Positions 45,622 through 55,366 of a stretch of 64,000 nucleotides of DNA are shown piece after piece. This DNA comes from Histoplasma ohiense (Eukaryota; Ascomycota; Eurotiomycetes; Onygenales; Ajellomycetaceae). Every line of letters starts with the position of its first letter. The first letter of the stretch is position 1. Under the pieces are notes generated by a model. The model did not search any database, was not told where the DNA came from, and saw only the letters and a program-made list of their open reading frames with translations. The stretch covers positions 4,092,001 through 4,156,000 of the forward strand of contig JAEVHH010000003.1 in the NCBI GenBank assembly GCA_017607445.1. The letters are read 5' to 3'. Position numbers and translations under genes: made by a program.

Positions 45622-48567
45622 TTGTTCACCGGTTGCCGCCAAAACCAAAGTGTCCCCCAATTGAAAATAATATTTCGTTGGACATTTTTCAACATGGTGC
45701 CAAGTTGCGCTCCTGAGGGACTGGTACCACTGAAATCCGGGAATACGGACTCATTTACCATGGCCGCTAAGCTCATGGTGTGCCAGAACCTAACCGAAAT
45801 GCTTGAGTCATCTGCCAGTTGCAGCAACGCACCTATGGAATTCCACTCTGCAGATTTAACATTGCGATCCAAAGTTCTGACCACACAGCAGCTCTGGTAC
45901 CAAGCTAATGAAAACGCCCAGTTTATTCATGGTATTCAAAATGTCACAGAGGATACGGTAGTGTTGATTTATTTCGGTAATCATGAACAAAATATTATAT
46001 GGCTCTGGTCCGTGGTGGTAGGTGGCTACCTGCCTGCGATGTTACCGGCGTTCGTCAACGATCTAACTCAGCGACGAAAACAAATTTTACACCTAAAGTC
46101 ACTGTTCAAAGAGCCACTTATTCTCACGTCGGACAGCATGGTTCATGAGTTTCTGAATATCGACGGACTTAACATTATCACAGTCGAAAACCTCGTCAGC
46201 ACTCTTCCAAATGTAGTCGACTGTGTTTCCAGGGCAAACTTCGGTCACAGAAAAGTACCAGAGGATGCGGCAATCCTCATGTTCACGTCAGGCAGTACTG
46301 GAAATGCAAAGGCCGTGGTTTTACGAAACAGCCAAATTAAAGCTGCGGTGGCAGGGAAGATATCTCACCATGGCACAAGAAAGAGTGATGGTTTCCTAGG
46401 ATGGGTTGCCCTAGATCACGTTGCGTCACTCTGCCAAATTCATTTGCATGCCCTTGCTCTGGGTGCAAGACAGGTTTTTGTTGACAAGACAGATGTTTCG
46501 AACAGCCCAATGTATTTCTTGAACCTCATCCACAACCTGCGAATCAGCGTGACCTTTGCCCCAAACTTTTACCTGACAGCGTTGTCAAATTTGCTTGAGA
46601 AAATGCAACCCTGTACGATAACAAGCACAGGCTGGGATTTGTCATGCTTGAAGGTCATATTTTCAGGAGGAGAAGCGAATTCTCTGCAAACCTGCATCAA
46701 TGTCACAACCCATTTAATAGCATTGGGCGCGAGGAGAAATGTTGTGAGCCCGGGATTTGGCATGACCGAAACCTGTGCAGGTTCGATACATAACCTCTGC
46801 TGCCCAAGCTATGATATCAAAATGGATTTTGAATTTACCTCCGTGGGTCCATGTGTTCCAGGTATGGCTGCAAGAGTTGTTGCTGACGACGGCCATGTCA
46901 TCGAAATCCCCAATGTCCCCGGCTCTCTGCAGGTTAAAGGGGAATTAGTGTTTAAAGAATACTTTAACGATCCGCTCGCAACGTCTGCCAGCTTTACTAA
47001 TGACGGCTGGTTTATTACTGGGGATTCTGCCCTCATCGATGGTTCTGGCTATCTACACCTCTGTGGCCGAATGAAGGATCTCATTATAGTAAACGGAGTG
47101 AATTACTACCCCCATGAGCTTGAACGTGCTATTGAAGAAGCCAAACTCCCTGGGTTGATCCCTACGTATACAGTCGTCTTCTCTCATCGCCCCAATGGCG
47201 CCTCGACTGAAAAAGTCGTGGTAGTGTTCTCTCCAGCGTATGGTCATACGAGCGCCGGAAGCTTTGCAGCTTCATTCGATGCGATCTCAAAGATTACCGC
47301 CAGGTTATTTGGGGTAAGTCCGTACAGGATAGTGCCAGTTGACACATCACTAATCCTAAAATCTACTCTTGGAAAAATCTCAAGGCCAAAAATTGCGGCA
47401 GAATATCTCGCTGGGGAATACGATACCTACTATGTGACGGCAGCGGAAGCCATAAGGCTATACCGTCAAACCAATCTAAGGAGGCCTGAGAGTAAAATTG
47501 AGAAGTCAATCGCTGATTTGTTCGCGAACATGTTCCACACTCCAACTTCCGAGATCGGAATTGACACTAGTCTCCTGGATATGGGAGTATCTTCTGTTGA
47601 AATTATAGCTTTTAAATCAAATGTACAAAAGATTCTCCACCTGGATCAGGAAATCCCATTGATGTCGGTGTTGATGGACCCTACAATCCACGGTATTGCA
47701 GCGGCGATACAACAAATACGGCAACCAAAACAATATAATCCTGTTGTTAAACTTCGTTCATCCGGCGAAAAGTCTCCTCTCTGGCTTGTACATCCCGGTG
47801 TTGGCGAAGTCTTGGTTTTCTTAAACCTCGTGAAGTATATCAATGACCGCCCGCTATATGCACTCCGAGCTCGAGGGTTTGAAGCAGGGGAGGAGTTTTT
47901 TACTAACCTCCCTGAAATATGTACAACATATTTTCGACATATCAAAGAGACCCAGCCCTGGGGCCCATATGCAATCGCAGGATATTCATTTGGCACCATG
48001 ATTGCTTTTGAAATCGCTAAACTCCTCGAAGCTAATGGGGACGAAATTAGGTTCCTAGGCTCTTTCAACCTACCGCCACATATCAAAGATCGTATGCGCC
48101 AGCTCGACTGGGTAGAAGCTGGTATCAATCTCTCTTATTTCTTGGACCTGATATCAGAGGAACACGCCCTCGAATTGTCGCCTAAATTACGTGAACTCTC
48201 TAACGATGACGCCCTCGACCACATCATGTCTTGTGTTGCACAGAATCGTTTGGTGGAGCTATCTCTAACTAGGAACAAGTTGGGGACCTGGATAACGCTT
48301 GCCCACAAGATGCAGGAAGTTGCATTGGAGTACGAACCTTCTGGCTCCGTGGCAAGCATTGATGTATTCCACGCTATACCCCTGAAGCTGGTAGCAGCGA
48401 ACCCATCCGATTGGATAGAGAAGAAATTGAGCAAATGGGCTGATTTCTCAAGAGAGCTGCCTCGAATGCATCAAGTGGACGGTGCGCATTACACAATGAT
48501 GTCGCCAGAGCATGTATTTACATTTCAAAATACTCTTCAGAAGGCTTTGCGTGACCGTGGGCTTTGA
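45622..48567 (+). CDS. NRPS-like A-T-TE synthetase (aryl/indole alpha-keto acid type)
   Basis: Single-module synthetase of about 981 residues without introns; a start at Met25 (45,694) or Met47 is equally possible. The adenylation domain (about 60–590) has core A3 FTSGSTGNAKAV near 219, A5 GFGMTETCAG near 379, A7–A8 YLHLCGRMKDLIIVNGVNYYP near 475–495, and A10 LGKISRPK near 583. The A4 region reads LDHVASLCQIH, without the amine-binding Asp of amino-acid-activating domains, as in enzymes that load aryl or indole pyruvic acids. The thiolation motif DMGVSSVE places the pantetheine Ser at 658. The thioesterase has WLVHPGVGEV near 721, nucleophile motif AGYSFG (Ser 789) and His 956 in DGAHY. There is no condensation or reductase domain. 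Relatives such as TdiA, AtrA and MicA dimerise two alpha-keto acids into quinones or furanones. The substrate here is inference. No tailoring genes are adjacent; NPR3 lies convergent 538 bp downstream. Confidence 0.93.
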   Translation: MFTGCRQNQSVPQLKIIFRWTFFNMVPSCAPEGLVPLKSGNTDSFTMAAKLMVCQNLTEMLESSASCSNAPMEFHSADLTLRSKVLTTQQLWYQANENAQFIHGIQNVTEDTVVLIYFGNHEQNIIWLWSVVVGGYLPAMLPAFVNDLTQRRKQILHLKSLFKEPLILTSDSMVHEFLNIDGLNIITVENLVSTLPNVVDCVSRANFGHRKVPEDAAILMFTSGSTGNAKAVVLRNSQIKAAVAGKISHHGTRKSDGFLGWVALDHVASLCQIHLHALALGARQVFVDKTDVSNSPMYFLNLIHNLRISVTFAPNFYLTALSNLLEKMQPCTITSTGWDLSCLKVIFSGGEANSLQTCINVTTHLIALGARRNVVSPGFGMTETCAGSIHNLCCPSYDIKMDFEFTSVGPCVPGMAARVVADDGHVIEIPNVPGSLQVKGELVFKEYFNDPLATSASFTNDGWFITGDSALIDGSGYLHLCGRMKDLIIVNGVNYYPHELERAIEEAKLPGLIPTYTVVFSHRPNGASTEKVVVVFSPAYGHTSAGSFAASFDAISKITARLFGVSPYRIVPVDTSLILKSTLGKISRPKIAAEYLAGEYDTYYVTAAEAIRLYRQTNLRRPESKIEKSIADLFANMFHTPTSEIGIDTSLLDMGVSSVEIIAFKSNVQKILHLDQEIPLMSVLMDPTIHGIAAAIQQIRQPKQYNPVVKLRSSGEKSPLWLVHPGVGEVLVFLNLVKYINDRPLYALRARGFEAGEEFFTNLPEICTTYFRHIKETQPWGPYAIAGYSFGTMIAFEIAKLLEANGDEIRFLGSFNLPPHIKDRMRQLDWVEAGINLSYFLDLISEEHALELSPKLRELSNDDALDHIMSCVAQNRLVELSLTRNKLGTWITLAHKMQEVALEYEPSGSVASIDVFHAIPLKLVAANPSDWIEKKLSKWADFSRELPRMHQVDGAHYTMMSPEHVFTFQNTLQKALRDRGL

Positions 48568-49105
48568 ACCTACCGCCAATAAATTAACACCAGGGCCAGT
48601 CTTAGCCAAACACATGTTGGAGAATTGTCACTGTTAGCAAGGGCGAAGTCCGATGGTCCATGTTTGTATTTTGGGATACACCTCCCTGGTCTATGATTAA
48701 CTTTTTTCTTCCCGCGAATATTTATGTGTTTATGTGTCGTCACCCTTCGAGCATTCTTGATTCTTCAATTTACCAACGCCCAGCACTTTCCAGGCTTTTG
48801 TTTCCACTAACACCTCACTTGAGTCCGTTCCCCTTTCTTTCTTTTATACTTCTAACACCCACTAACCTATTCGCACGACCGGATGCGATCAGAGCGGAAT
48901 TTGTACCCTCATTCAATGGTCATAGTGATCATTATTGTTAGCCAAATAAGTAGATTATATGTTTAGCAAACACTAGGTGAAGGGATATATATTTATATGA
49001 TCTAAGGAAGCTAAGATGGGGTTAGGCAAGTAAATGGAGATAATGGTCCTCATTCCCAAGAAAGGTTCAGGGAAATATACACTTCTGTTCTTCTTGACTA
49101 TTATA
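48568..49105. other. Convergent intergenic gap, synthetase / NPR3
   Basis: AT-rich 3' flanks of two converging genes. It contains short pyrimidine-rich stretches (48,770–48,860) and no supported gene. Confidence 0.55.
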
Positions 49106-51592
49106 TCACCAATGTCTCACAGTTACCAACACTTTTTCCTTTGAAGAAGAACCATTCTCTCCACTCCCGGACGGCGACGTGCTACGATCCAGCCTATTGA
49201 GTAAGCGCCATACGACCTTCCGATTCAAACCTTCGCGCACCGGGATTTTTTCCAGTGCATCTGTGCCGTTGAGATATTTAGTGAAAAGGGGCCAATGCTT
49301 TTGGAGCGAAGTATCCACATCAATGCTATCTTCTGGGGATGGAGTGTGATTGGTGTTGTCCATGTTTGCATGCCGGTAGGGTTCGGGAAATCGTGAGAGA
49401 ATTTCATCTAGCCAATGGGATTCTAGCGATGAGGCACGGTGAGGTCGCAAGATAAGAGAAGAAGTGGGCGGCCGTCGTTTTTGTTTTTCAGCTTGAATAT
49501 TCTCCTCGTGGCGGTATTGGTGATGAAGAAACCTGGTTGGAACAGGAGTGGTTTCGCCGCTAACTTCGCTCTCAAGAGATGAAGAAGATGAGGATTTTGA
49601 ATCGTCATTGTCGTCATGATCGTCGTCAACGTGCTTACTATAGTGCTCCTCGGATTTAGAATCTTCTTTGGTGGGAGATGCTCCACTCCTTCTCTCTTCA
49701 ATCTCTTTCTCCTTTTTCTCCCTTTCTAACGCCTCATCCACTGCCCGTTTGATCTCCGGATCCACTCTGACCCACCCAAATGTTCGCAGTTGGGTCACCC
49801 AACCCCCTCTCAGTAACCACGCCAGAATCGCATAATAAGTGTCCTTGTGATCCCTGCTAGGTATCAATCTAGAGTATGGTTTAGGTGTGTCGCTCAGTGC
49901 GTGGAGCATCTTAGGAAGACTGGGAAGTGTTGGGAATGCAGCTTCGTAAACCTCAGCTGCCTGCGCAAGCTTGCTCATGTCAGCATTGGGAGAAACGATA
50001 TACGTATCCCGTTGACTGAGCGGGGGAACAGCTCTGGCTCTCCGCCAGTAGACGAGATGGCTGGCAAGCACTTGGATGTCACTCAGAGGGATTCCGGATA
50101 GGGCAGAGATTTGGGCAAATGATTTTGTGGGCTTTGAGACGCGAATGTAATGTGCAAGTCGAGCGCCCAAAGGTCCTATTGACTCCTCAATGTCTTTTAA
50201 GACCGTTGATTCGTCAGTTAGTAGAAGTAAGGCAAAATGCTTTGCTAGGGCCTGGTTGGGAGCGCTTGTGTCCATCCCTGCAGCATCATCGGTAGCGGAG
50301 AGGCTGTCGGCTGTGGTAAGCCATAAACCGGGATAGGCTTTCTCCGTGGCACTTGGAAGGTAGGAAGTAGACGTTAAGGGCGGAGCTTGAAGCGACATTG
50401 TTGCTTCGGGTGTAAGGGTAACGGACGCGATTCTGGAGTTAGAAATACTTGTGTAGACTGTAGATATTGCTCGAGCAAGGGAGGACTTTGAGGACAGTTC
50501 CGAATAAAGCCTAGACAAGGACAATCCTATGCTTAAACGTAAGTTGACGTCTACGAAAATACCCCAAAGTGAAGGACGAGAAGCACATATCGAATACATA
50601 CTGTTTTCCTTTGCTTTCTCCCTGATGTTGACAATCGTTTGAGCCTCTTTCCAAACGTAGTCTACCCTTGCCTGCTCCGACTTCAACCCTTTGCCAAACT
50701 TCTTGATCACGTTCTCATACTTCTCCCGTACTCGCAAGCCATATTCTAGCAAAGGTGGATTCAATACGAAAACTACGTTGAACATTGTCATCGAATCCTT
50801 ATCAGTTTCTAGCGACCCAGGAAGTACGTCATCCTCAACGATTTTTTTTAGTCCAGCGACAGGGCAATTGTCGCCTTCGGTCTCCGACGCTTGTTTTGAA
50901 GACATGTCATTATTTCTCAGATCACCCCTCTCTTTGTCATCAACTCCTGGCTCCCCGTTCTCTCCTTGCTGTGTTCTAGCTTTCTTCTTCCGCTTCCGTT
51001 TCCGCCAAGTCCCATCGTCTTTCACAAACACGGGCCATCCCACAAACACAAGGTCATTAACACCCACTTCAAATCGTCGCTTATGCCAGGCGGGTGACGG
51101 GCTTAGCAATTTCTCCCACACATTAGTTGGCAGTCCGAGTAAAGATTCCCATGGCGGGCGATAGAGATCTCCTAGAACCTCATTTCTTCCGACATCTGAC
51201 TGATTATCCGGCTTAGAATCAGGGGTTGCGCTTCTTCGCTTGAACTGCAGGGAAGTGGAGGAAGTATGCCCTCTCGAAGATGGGTGAGGTACTTTATCAC
51301 TCAATTGCTCACTAAGCCCGCTCCTCCCACTGTGCTCGCTGGCACCCCGACAGCAAGCCGAAGAATGGCCACATTCATCATCGTCAGAGCTTGACCGATC
51401 ATCATCGCTGGACAGGCTAGATTCGGAGCTTCTAGCACCACGTTTCCGACGCGAATTGCGATGGGATTTATTGCTTATGATTGTGGATGGGTTGGGAGGA
51501 TAGTGATAGACAAAACGCGGGCCAGCGCGAGATTGGATTATAAGGATTATTGCAACGAGGCACGGATCTGGGGGTCGTACGATTGAAGACAT
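49106..51592 (-). CDS. NPR3: Nitrogen permease regulator 3 homologue (GATOR1/SEACIT subunit)
   Basis: Works with Npr2 and Iml1 at the vacuole to inhibit TORC1 when amino acids are short. The frame codes for up to 828 residues. The N-terminus CLVAIILIIQSRAGPRFVYH opens the longin-type domain. A low-complexity Ser/Asp insert follows, then PWESLLGLPTNVWEKLLSP and FEVGVNDLVFVGWPVFVKDD, all typical of Npr3. MFNVVFVLNPPLLEY and SSLARAISTVYTSISNSRIA lie in the middle, and YYAILAWLLRGGWVTQLRTF belongs to the C-terminal winged-helix part. An internal stretch, 50,601–50,527, has consensus GTATGT and ATAG ends, is 75 nt long and stop-free, and interrupts a conserved helix. It is very likely an in-frame intron, which would leave about 803 residues (exons 51592–50602 and 50526–49106). 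Confidence 0.93.
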   Translation of the reverse strand: MSSIVRPPDPCLVAIILIIQSRAGPRFVYHYPPNPSTIISNKSHRNSRRKRGARSSESSLSSDDDRSSSDDDECGHSSACCRGASEHSGRSGLSEQLSDKVPHPSSRGHTSSTSLQFKRRSATPDSKPDNQSDVGRNEVLGDLYRPPWESLLGLPTNVWEKLLSPSPAWHKRRFEVGVNDLVFVGWPVFVKDDGTWRKRKRKKKARTQQGENGEPGVDDKERGDLRNNDMSSKQASETEGDNCPVAGLKKIVEDDVLPGSLETDKDSMTMFNVVFVLNPPLLEYGLRVREKYENVIKKFGKGLKSEQARVDYVWKEAQTIVNIREKAKENSMYSICASRPSLWGIFVDVNLRLSIGLSLSRLYSELSSKSSLARAISTVYTSISNSRIASVTLTPEATMSLQAPPLTSTSYLPSATEKAYPGLWLTTADSLSATDDAAGMDTSAPNQALAKHFALLLLTDESTVLKDIEESIGPLGARLAHYIRVSKPTKSFAQISALSGIPLSDIQVLASHLVYWRRARAVPPLSQRDTYIVSPNADMSKLAQAAEVYEAAFPTLPSLPKMLHALSDTPKPYSRLIPSRDHKDTYYAILAWLLRGGWVTQLRTFGWVRVDPEIKRAVDEALEREKKEKEIEERRSGASPTKEDSKSEEHYSKHVDDDHDDNDDSKSSSSSSLESEVSGETTPVPTRFLHHQYRHEENIQAEKQKRRPPTSSLILRPHRASSLESHWLDEILSRFPEPYRHANMDNTNHTPSPEDSIDVDTSLQKHWPLFTKYLNGTDALEKIPVREGLNRKVVWRLLNRLDRSTSPSGSGENGSSSKEKVLVTVRHW

Positions 51593-52494
51593 TCGTGCCT
51601 ACATGATCTGGTTCGCAGGAGGGAGGCCGGCTTCGAATACTAGTATGTTTGTCAATATGGCCGTTGGCCGAAAGCGGACGCGCAGTACTTGGCTCCTTAA
51701 ACAAGAGCTGAATTGAGTTGCAAACAACAATTCCACAAGTATGTGCAAAAGATCCTGCCCATCTTCGAATATGTTCGGTGCAATGTAGTCAACCTCTTTG
51801 TTGGATATCTCCGTGGATTACATAAGCTAGCTAGGAGTCAAGAAGCATCCGGTGCAGAAAATCGAAATCTCAGAAAACTGTTGAAGTGAAGGGAATGGTT
51901 TGTGTGTAGGCAGTGAAAATTCTATGACTTCGATACGTTCCCCTCATAAGCCATTTTGTGAAGATTGAAGCCCGCTTGTGGCATGATGCTGTGATTTCCA
52001 CAATTCAACATTCAAAATGATCCTCAAACGATTGCAATTTTGGAGGCACTCATTAATGTTATTTAACTAATTCGACATGCTTGCATTACGATCCGCCGTA
52101 ATAAATACACTCACACGCTTCTGTTGTCTCTGTCCAGCGTTTCAATGAGCCATGCTTTTTGTCGACACTCAGCAACCTCCGTCTCTATCCCGGAGAAGAA
52201 GGTAATGTCGCGTATAATGTAAGGTTTATCACCAGGAAAGCAAATACGGATGTGCGCGAGGAAAGGTACTGTAAAAATATGATGTCGAACATGCCCACGA
52301 TAATTATCAGGGCAGATATCGTACAGAAGTGGAGTTGGCTTTCTTTCATAGCGAAGTTATTCACCCAAAGATAACCAGCCGCAAACGCCTGAGAAAACGC
52401 CAAATGATGTTTGTAGACAAAATTCAAAGCGGATATAATCTCGGAATGTGATTGTTTCCGTCTCTAACATGTGGAACACGGTAATCAAGTCACG
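51593..52494. other. NPR3 upstream / COX19 downstream intergenic region
   Basis: About 0.9 kb without a supported gene; only short open stretches. It should contain the NPR3 promoter. Confidence 0.5.
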
Positions 52495-53162
52495 TCACGA
52501 TTTCTTGCTCTCGGAAGGTGCCACCGCGGCAGCAGAAGCAGCAGGATCCGTCACATTTTTCTTGTTATTCTCATCAAACACAAGTCCCAAGTTCTCAAAA
52601 CTGTCCGGCGCCATCAGATTGCTATAACGAATGTTAGTCTCCCAATGATCAAATTAAACACATATCCCATCCCACGGCCGGAAGGTAAGTGGGTGGTATA
52701 ACATACTTGTCCATCCGACATGTTAAATAGGACTTAGCTAACTTGCGACAGGTCTCATCATTGACACCCCCACCTTTTTTCAGACACCGGAGATATGAAG
52801 AGATTATGTATTTGCATTCTCCTGCCAGATCAAAACGTATAAGGTCAGCAATGGGCGTACCAGTAATTGTGGATACAAATGTGTACGTAGAGATATATGT
52901 CAGGACATATGTGATCCCTAAGGAAAATAGCCTTGACGTACCATCATGATCGAGCGGAAAACTTCCACGTTCAGGCCTAAATCAGCGATAACAGCAGCAG
53001 ACTTAGCAAAACTCATCCCAGCATACGCAGATATGGAACATGATGAAAGTCTCATATATTCTCTTTAGGCGAAGAGATAGGGGCGCATAAAGTTGACGGT
53101 CTGACTACATACGGTGTGGGCTTGATATTGACGGAACGACCGCCGGGACTGCCAAAACTCAT
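52495..53162 (-). CDS. COX19: Cytochrome c oxidase assembly protein COX19 (twin CX9C)
   Basis: Small copper-linked assembly factor of the mitochondrial intermembrane space and cytosol, needed for cytochrome oxidase. Four short exons, 53162–53113, 52976–52942, 52821–52707 and 52621–52495, join in phase to 108 residues. The product begins MSFGSPGGRSVNIKPT and continues PPERGSFPLDHDG, the conserved COX19 N-terminus. The twin motifs are CKYIISSYLRC and CRKLAKSYLTC, each with nine residues between the cysteines, which form the CHCH helical hairpin imported by Mia40. NLMAPDSFENLGLVFDEN follows. The exons are 35–127 nt long, so a simple open-frame scan misses the gene entirely. Upstream on the opposite strand lies a tRNA gene. 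Confidence 0.95.
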
Positions 53163-53376
53163 GTTCAAACTGATGTCAAAAACAGAACCTGCTATTCGCA
53201 CATATTATATGAGACATGAGTTTAAGACATGGATATAAGAGATAGAAGCATCTGATTGATGTTGAAATGCGGATTGTTCAGAAATGCCGGAGAAAAATGC
53301 CTTGCAAACTGTGCAAACAGCATGCAGATTACCCATAAACGAAGGTCGTTGTCCGGTCTTGCTGACCAATAAAATT
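53163..53376. other. Divergent gap between COX19 and tRNA-Tyr
   Basis: 214 bp that must hold the COX19 promoter and the 5' flank of the tRNA gene. No further feature is visible. Confidence 0.5.
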
Positions 53377-53465
53377 CCGCTGGTCGTCTAGTTGGTTTAT
53401 GGCACTGGACTGTAATATCATTGTCTGCTATCCAGGTGTCGTCGGTTCGACTCCGACCCAGCGGA
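53377..53465 (+). tRNA. tRNA-Tyr (anticodon GTA) with 14-nt intron, copy 1
   Basis: Acceptor stem CCGCTGG pairs with CCAGCGG, and A is the discriminator base. The anticodon stem CTGGA/TCCAG encloses CTGTAA plus a 14-nt intron plus A, with GTA at positions 34–36. The intron sits after position 37 as in all eukaryotic tRNA-Tyr genes. The T arm is GTCGG-TTCGACT-CCGAC and contains the B box. A T5 run at 53,474–53,478 can end Pol III transcription. An identical gene lies inverted at 53,907–53,995. Confidence 0.97.
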
Positions 53466-53473
53466 GTGACTTC

Positions 53474-53478
53474 TTTTT
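53474..53478 (+). terminator. Pol III T-run terminator of tRNA-Tyr copy 1
   Basis: TTTTT starts 9 nt after the tRNA 3' end, the usual Pol III stop. Confidence 0.75.
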
Positions 53479-53855
53479 AGGCTTCAATTGACAATTGTTT
53501 ATATTTTTTGGCTTCGGGTTGCATCGAAAATGGGTAATTTCAACGACACCTTCGGAAAGAGTCCTTCCTATGATTTTGGTTGCATAAAACATGTAAGACG
53601 GCATAGTTTTAGTATATTGAGAAGTTTTGAACCTTTCAATTGTTGGCAATACTCAATAAAATATAGCCGTGGAGATTCAAAATTTATATGAGCTACTGTT
53701 GTGGGAGCAAATCTCGCTCAGTAGTCAGGAAGTCACTGACTCACTGTCCCAACCAAAGCCTTGATTTGAGCCTTGAAAGTTGGTACTTATTAGAAAAAAA
53801 GGAGAGGGGTTTAGGAACAAGATGAATAGGAGAACGAGGAGACAAGGAAGGTTTC

Positions 53856-53900
53856 AAAAAAAAAAAAAAAAAAAAAAAAGGAAAAAAAAAAAAAAAAAAA
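53856..53900 (-). terminator. Long T-tract downstream of tRNA-Tyr copy 2
   Basis: On the plus strand two A-runs (about 53,856–53,879 and 53,882–53,900) precede the inverted tRNA gene. Read in the tRNA direction they form a T19 run starting 7 nt after the tRNA end, far longer than needed for Pol III termination. Confidence 0.7.
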
Positions 53901-53906
53901 TTATCC

Positions 53907-53995
53907 TCCGCTGGGTCGGAGTCGAACCGACGACACCTGGATAGCAGACAATGATATTACAGTCCAGTGCCATAAACCAACTAGACGACCAGCGG
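53907..53995 (-). tRNA. tRNA-Tyr (anticodon GTA) with 14-nt intron, copy 2
   Basis: Base-for-base identical to the gene at 53,377–53,465 over all 89 nt, intron included, but on the opposite strand. The two genes converge with a 441-bp spacer. The flanking sequences are not obviously alike beyond the gene borders. Confidence 0.97.
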
Positions 53996-54490
53996 CTGAT
54001 TACTGAGGCATCGGGGACTGCTACGAACTTATATTCCTAAGGTAGTGTGCACCCTCGAAATACTACCCAAAAACCCCCAACGATGAAGGAAGGCGGATCT
54101 GAATTTACAACGATTTGTTTTGTGAAAAGAACCTTAATTACATCACCCAAACATGCCTAACTATATCTGATATGCAGGGAGTTGGCATAAGCCGTGTTGC
54201 GCTGTGGCTCAACTTACTTACCCTTCCTCACGACGTCAGATGCCGAACCGGCATCATGGAATATTATTGGGAAAGGGAATACGGAAACTCTTTTATGACA
54301 GGAATGCTAGCGACCAGGCCTTAAATAAAGGAAATGATCCTGACCCTGAGCTGTCGCATTGTATCCGGGCATTTTCTTAGAACGGGTTTAATCAATACTA
54401 GTACTCTCCCAAGACTCACAACGATAAGAGTCCCCACCCTCCATTACGAAGACAGGTATTCTAAACTTCCATACTGGCTGTCAGTCAAAT

Positions 54491-55366
54491 ATGCCAATGT
54501 GAGTACATCGCTGCTACGTATTTTTGTAATTAATTAATTGTTGTCGATATATGCATACACCTCTATATAGACTCTCTCAGCTATATATGCTCACCATACT
54601 TCTCGCTCACCTCCATATCGATTCACCTCGTTATCTCGAAGACAAATTCACACACCTGTCCCCGGCTAACAAAAACGTTATAAGTCCCTAATCACTAACT
54701 AAGAAAATACACAGGAAACTCGACGGAAGCTGCCAATGCGGTGGTGTACAATTTACACTTGACTCGCAGACGCCAGTCCCCTATCAACTCTGCGCCTGCA
54801 GCATCTGCCGCAAGGTAGGCGGATACAGCGGAAGCGTGAACCTGGGAGGAATTGCCGACTCTCTCAATGTGCTGCAGGGGAAAGAATTGATTAAGTAGGT
54901 AGTTTGTCTATTTTTTTTTTTCTTTTTTCTTTTTCTTTCTTTCCTGTTTTTTACTTTTTAATCCCCCCCTCCCACCTACTCCATACAGGGCGGAGGTAAT
55001 GGCTCTACCCTACAACAAACTTCATAGACCCATCTGACAAATCCACCTCCCAACCACCCAAGAAAATACACTGCCGTTAAAGACCGCGGCACGCCTCGCG
55101 AAGAACTCTGCTCCTCCGAGCGTAGCTTCTGCTCAAACTGCAGCACTATGCTGTGGGTATGGGACAAGCACTGGCCCGAGCTGATACATCCGTTCGCCGC
55201 GGCGATTGATACCGAGCTGCCGGTGCCGGAGGAGATGGTGTGTGTACTTGCGGACTCGAAGCCGGCGTGGGTGCGCTGGCCTGAGGGAAAGAAGAGAGTG
55301 CATGAGAAGTATGGTGGGGATAGTTTGGAGGAGTATCATAAGAAGAATGGGTTGTGGGTGGACTGA
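54491..55366 (+). CDS. GFA/CENP-V (DUF636) zinc protein
   Basis: Protein of the glutathione-dependent formaldehyde-activating enzyme superfamily, a zinc-binding beta-rich fold. The cellular substrate of fungal paralogues is mostly unknown. Three exons, 54491–54498, 54715–54894 and 55063–55366, give 163 residues. The tiny first exon (ATGCCAAT) splices to GAAACTCGAC so that the product starts MPMKLDGSCQCGGVQF. Zinc ligands are CQCGG, CACSICR and, later, FCSNC, the three cysteine sets of the family. The third exon continues MLWVWDKHWPELIHPFAAAI and ends GLWVD. The first exon and its 216-nt intron are the weakest part; the Cys motifs and the last junction are solid. It lies alone between the tRNA pair and a long non-coding gap. 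Confidence 0.86.

Noticed and set aside
47646..48434. Minus-strand frames of 99 and 160 codons within the synthetase gene
   Set aside because: They lie antisense to the conserved thioesterase domain, which has all its catalytic motifs on the plus strand.
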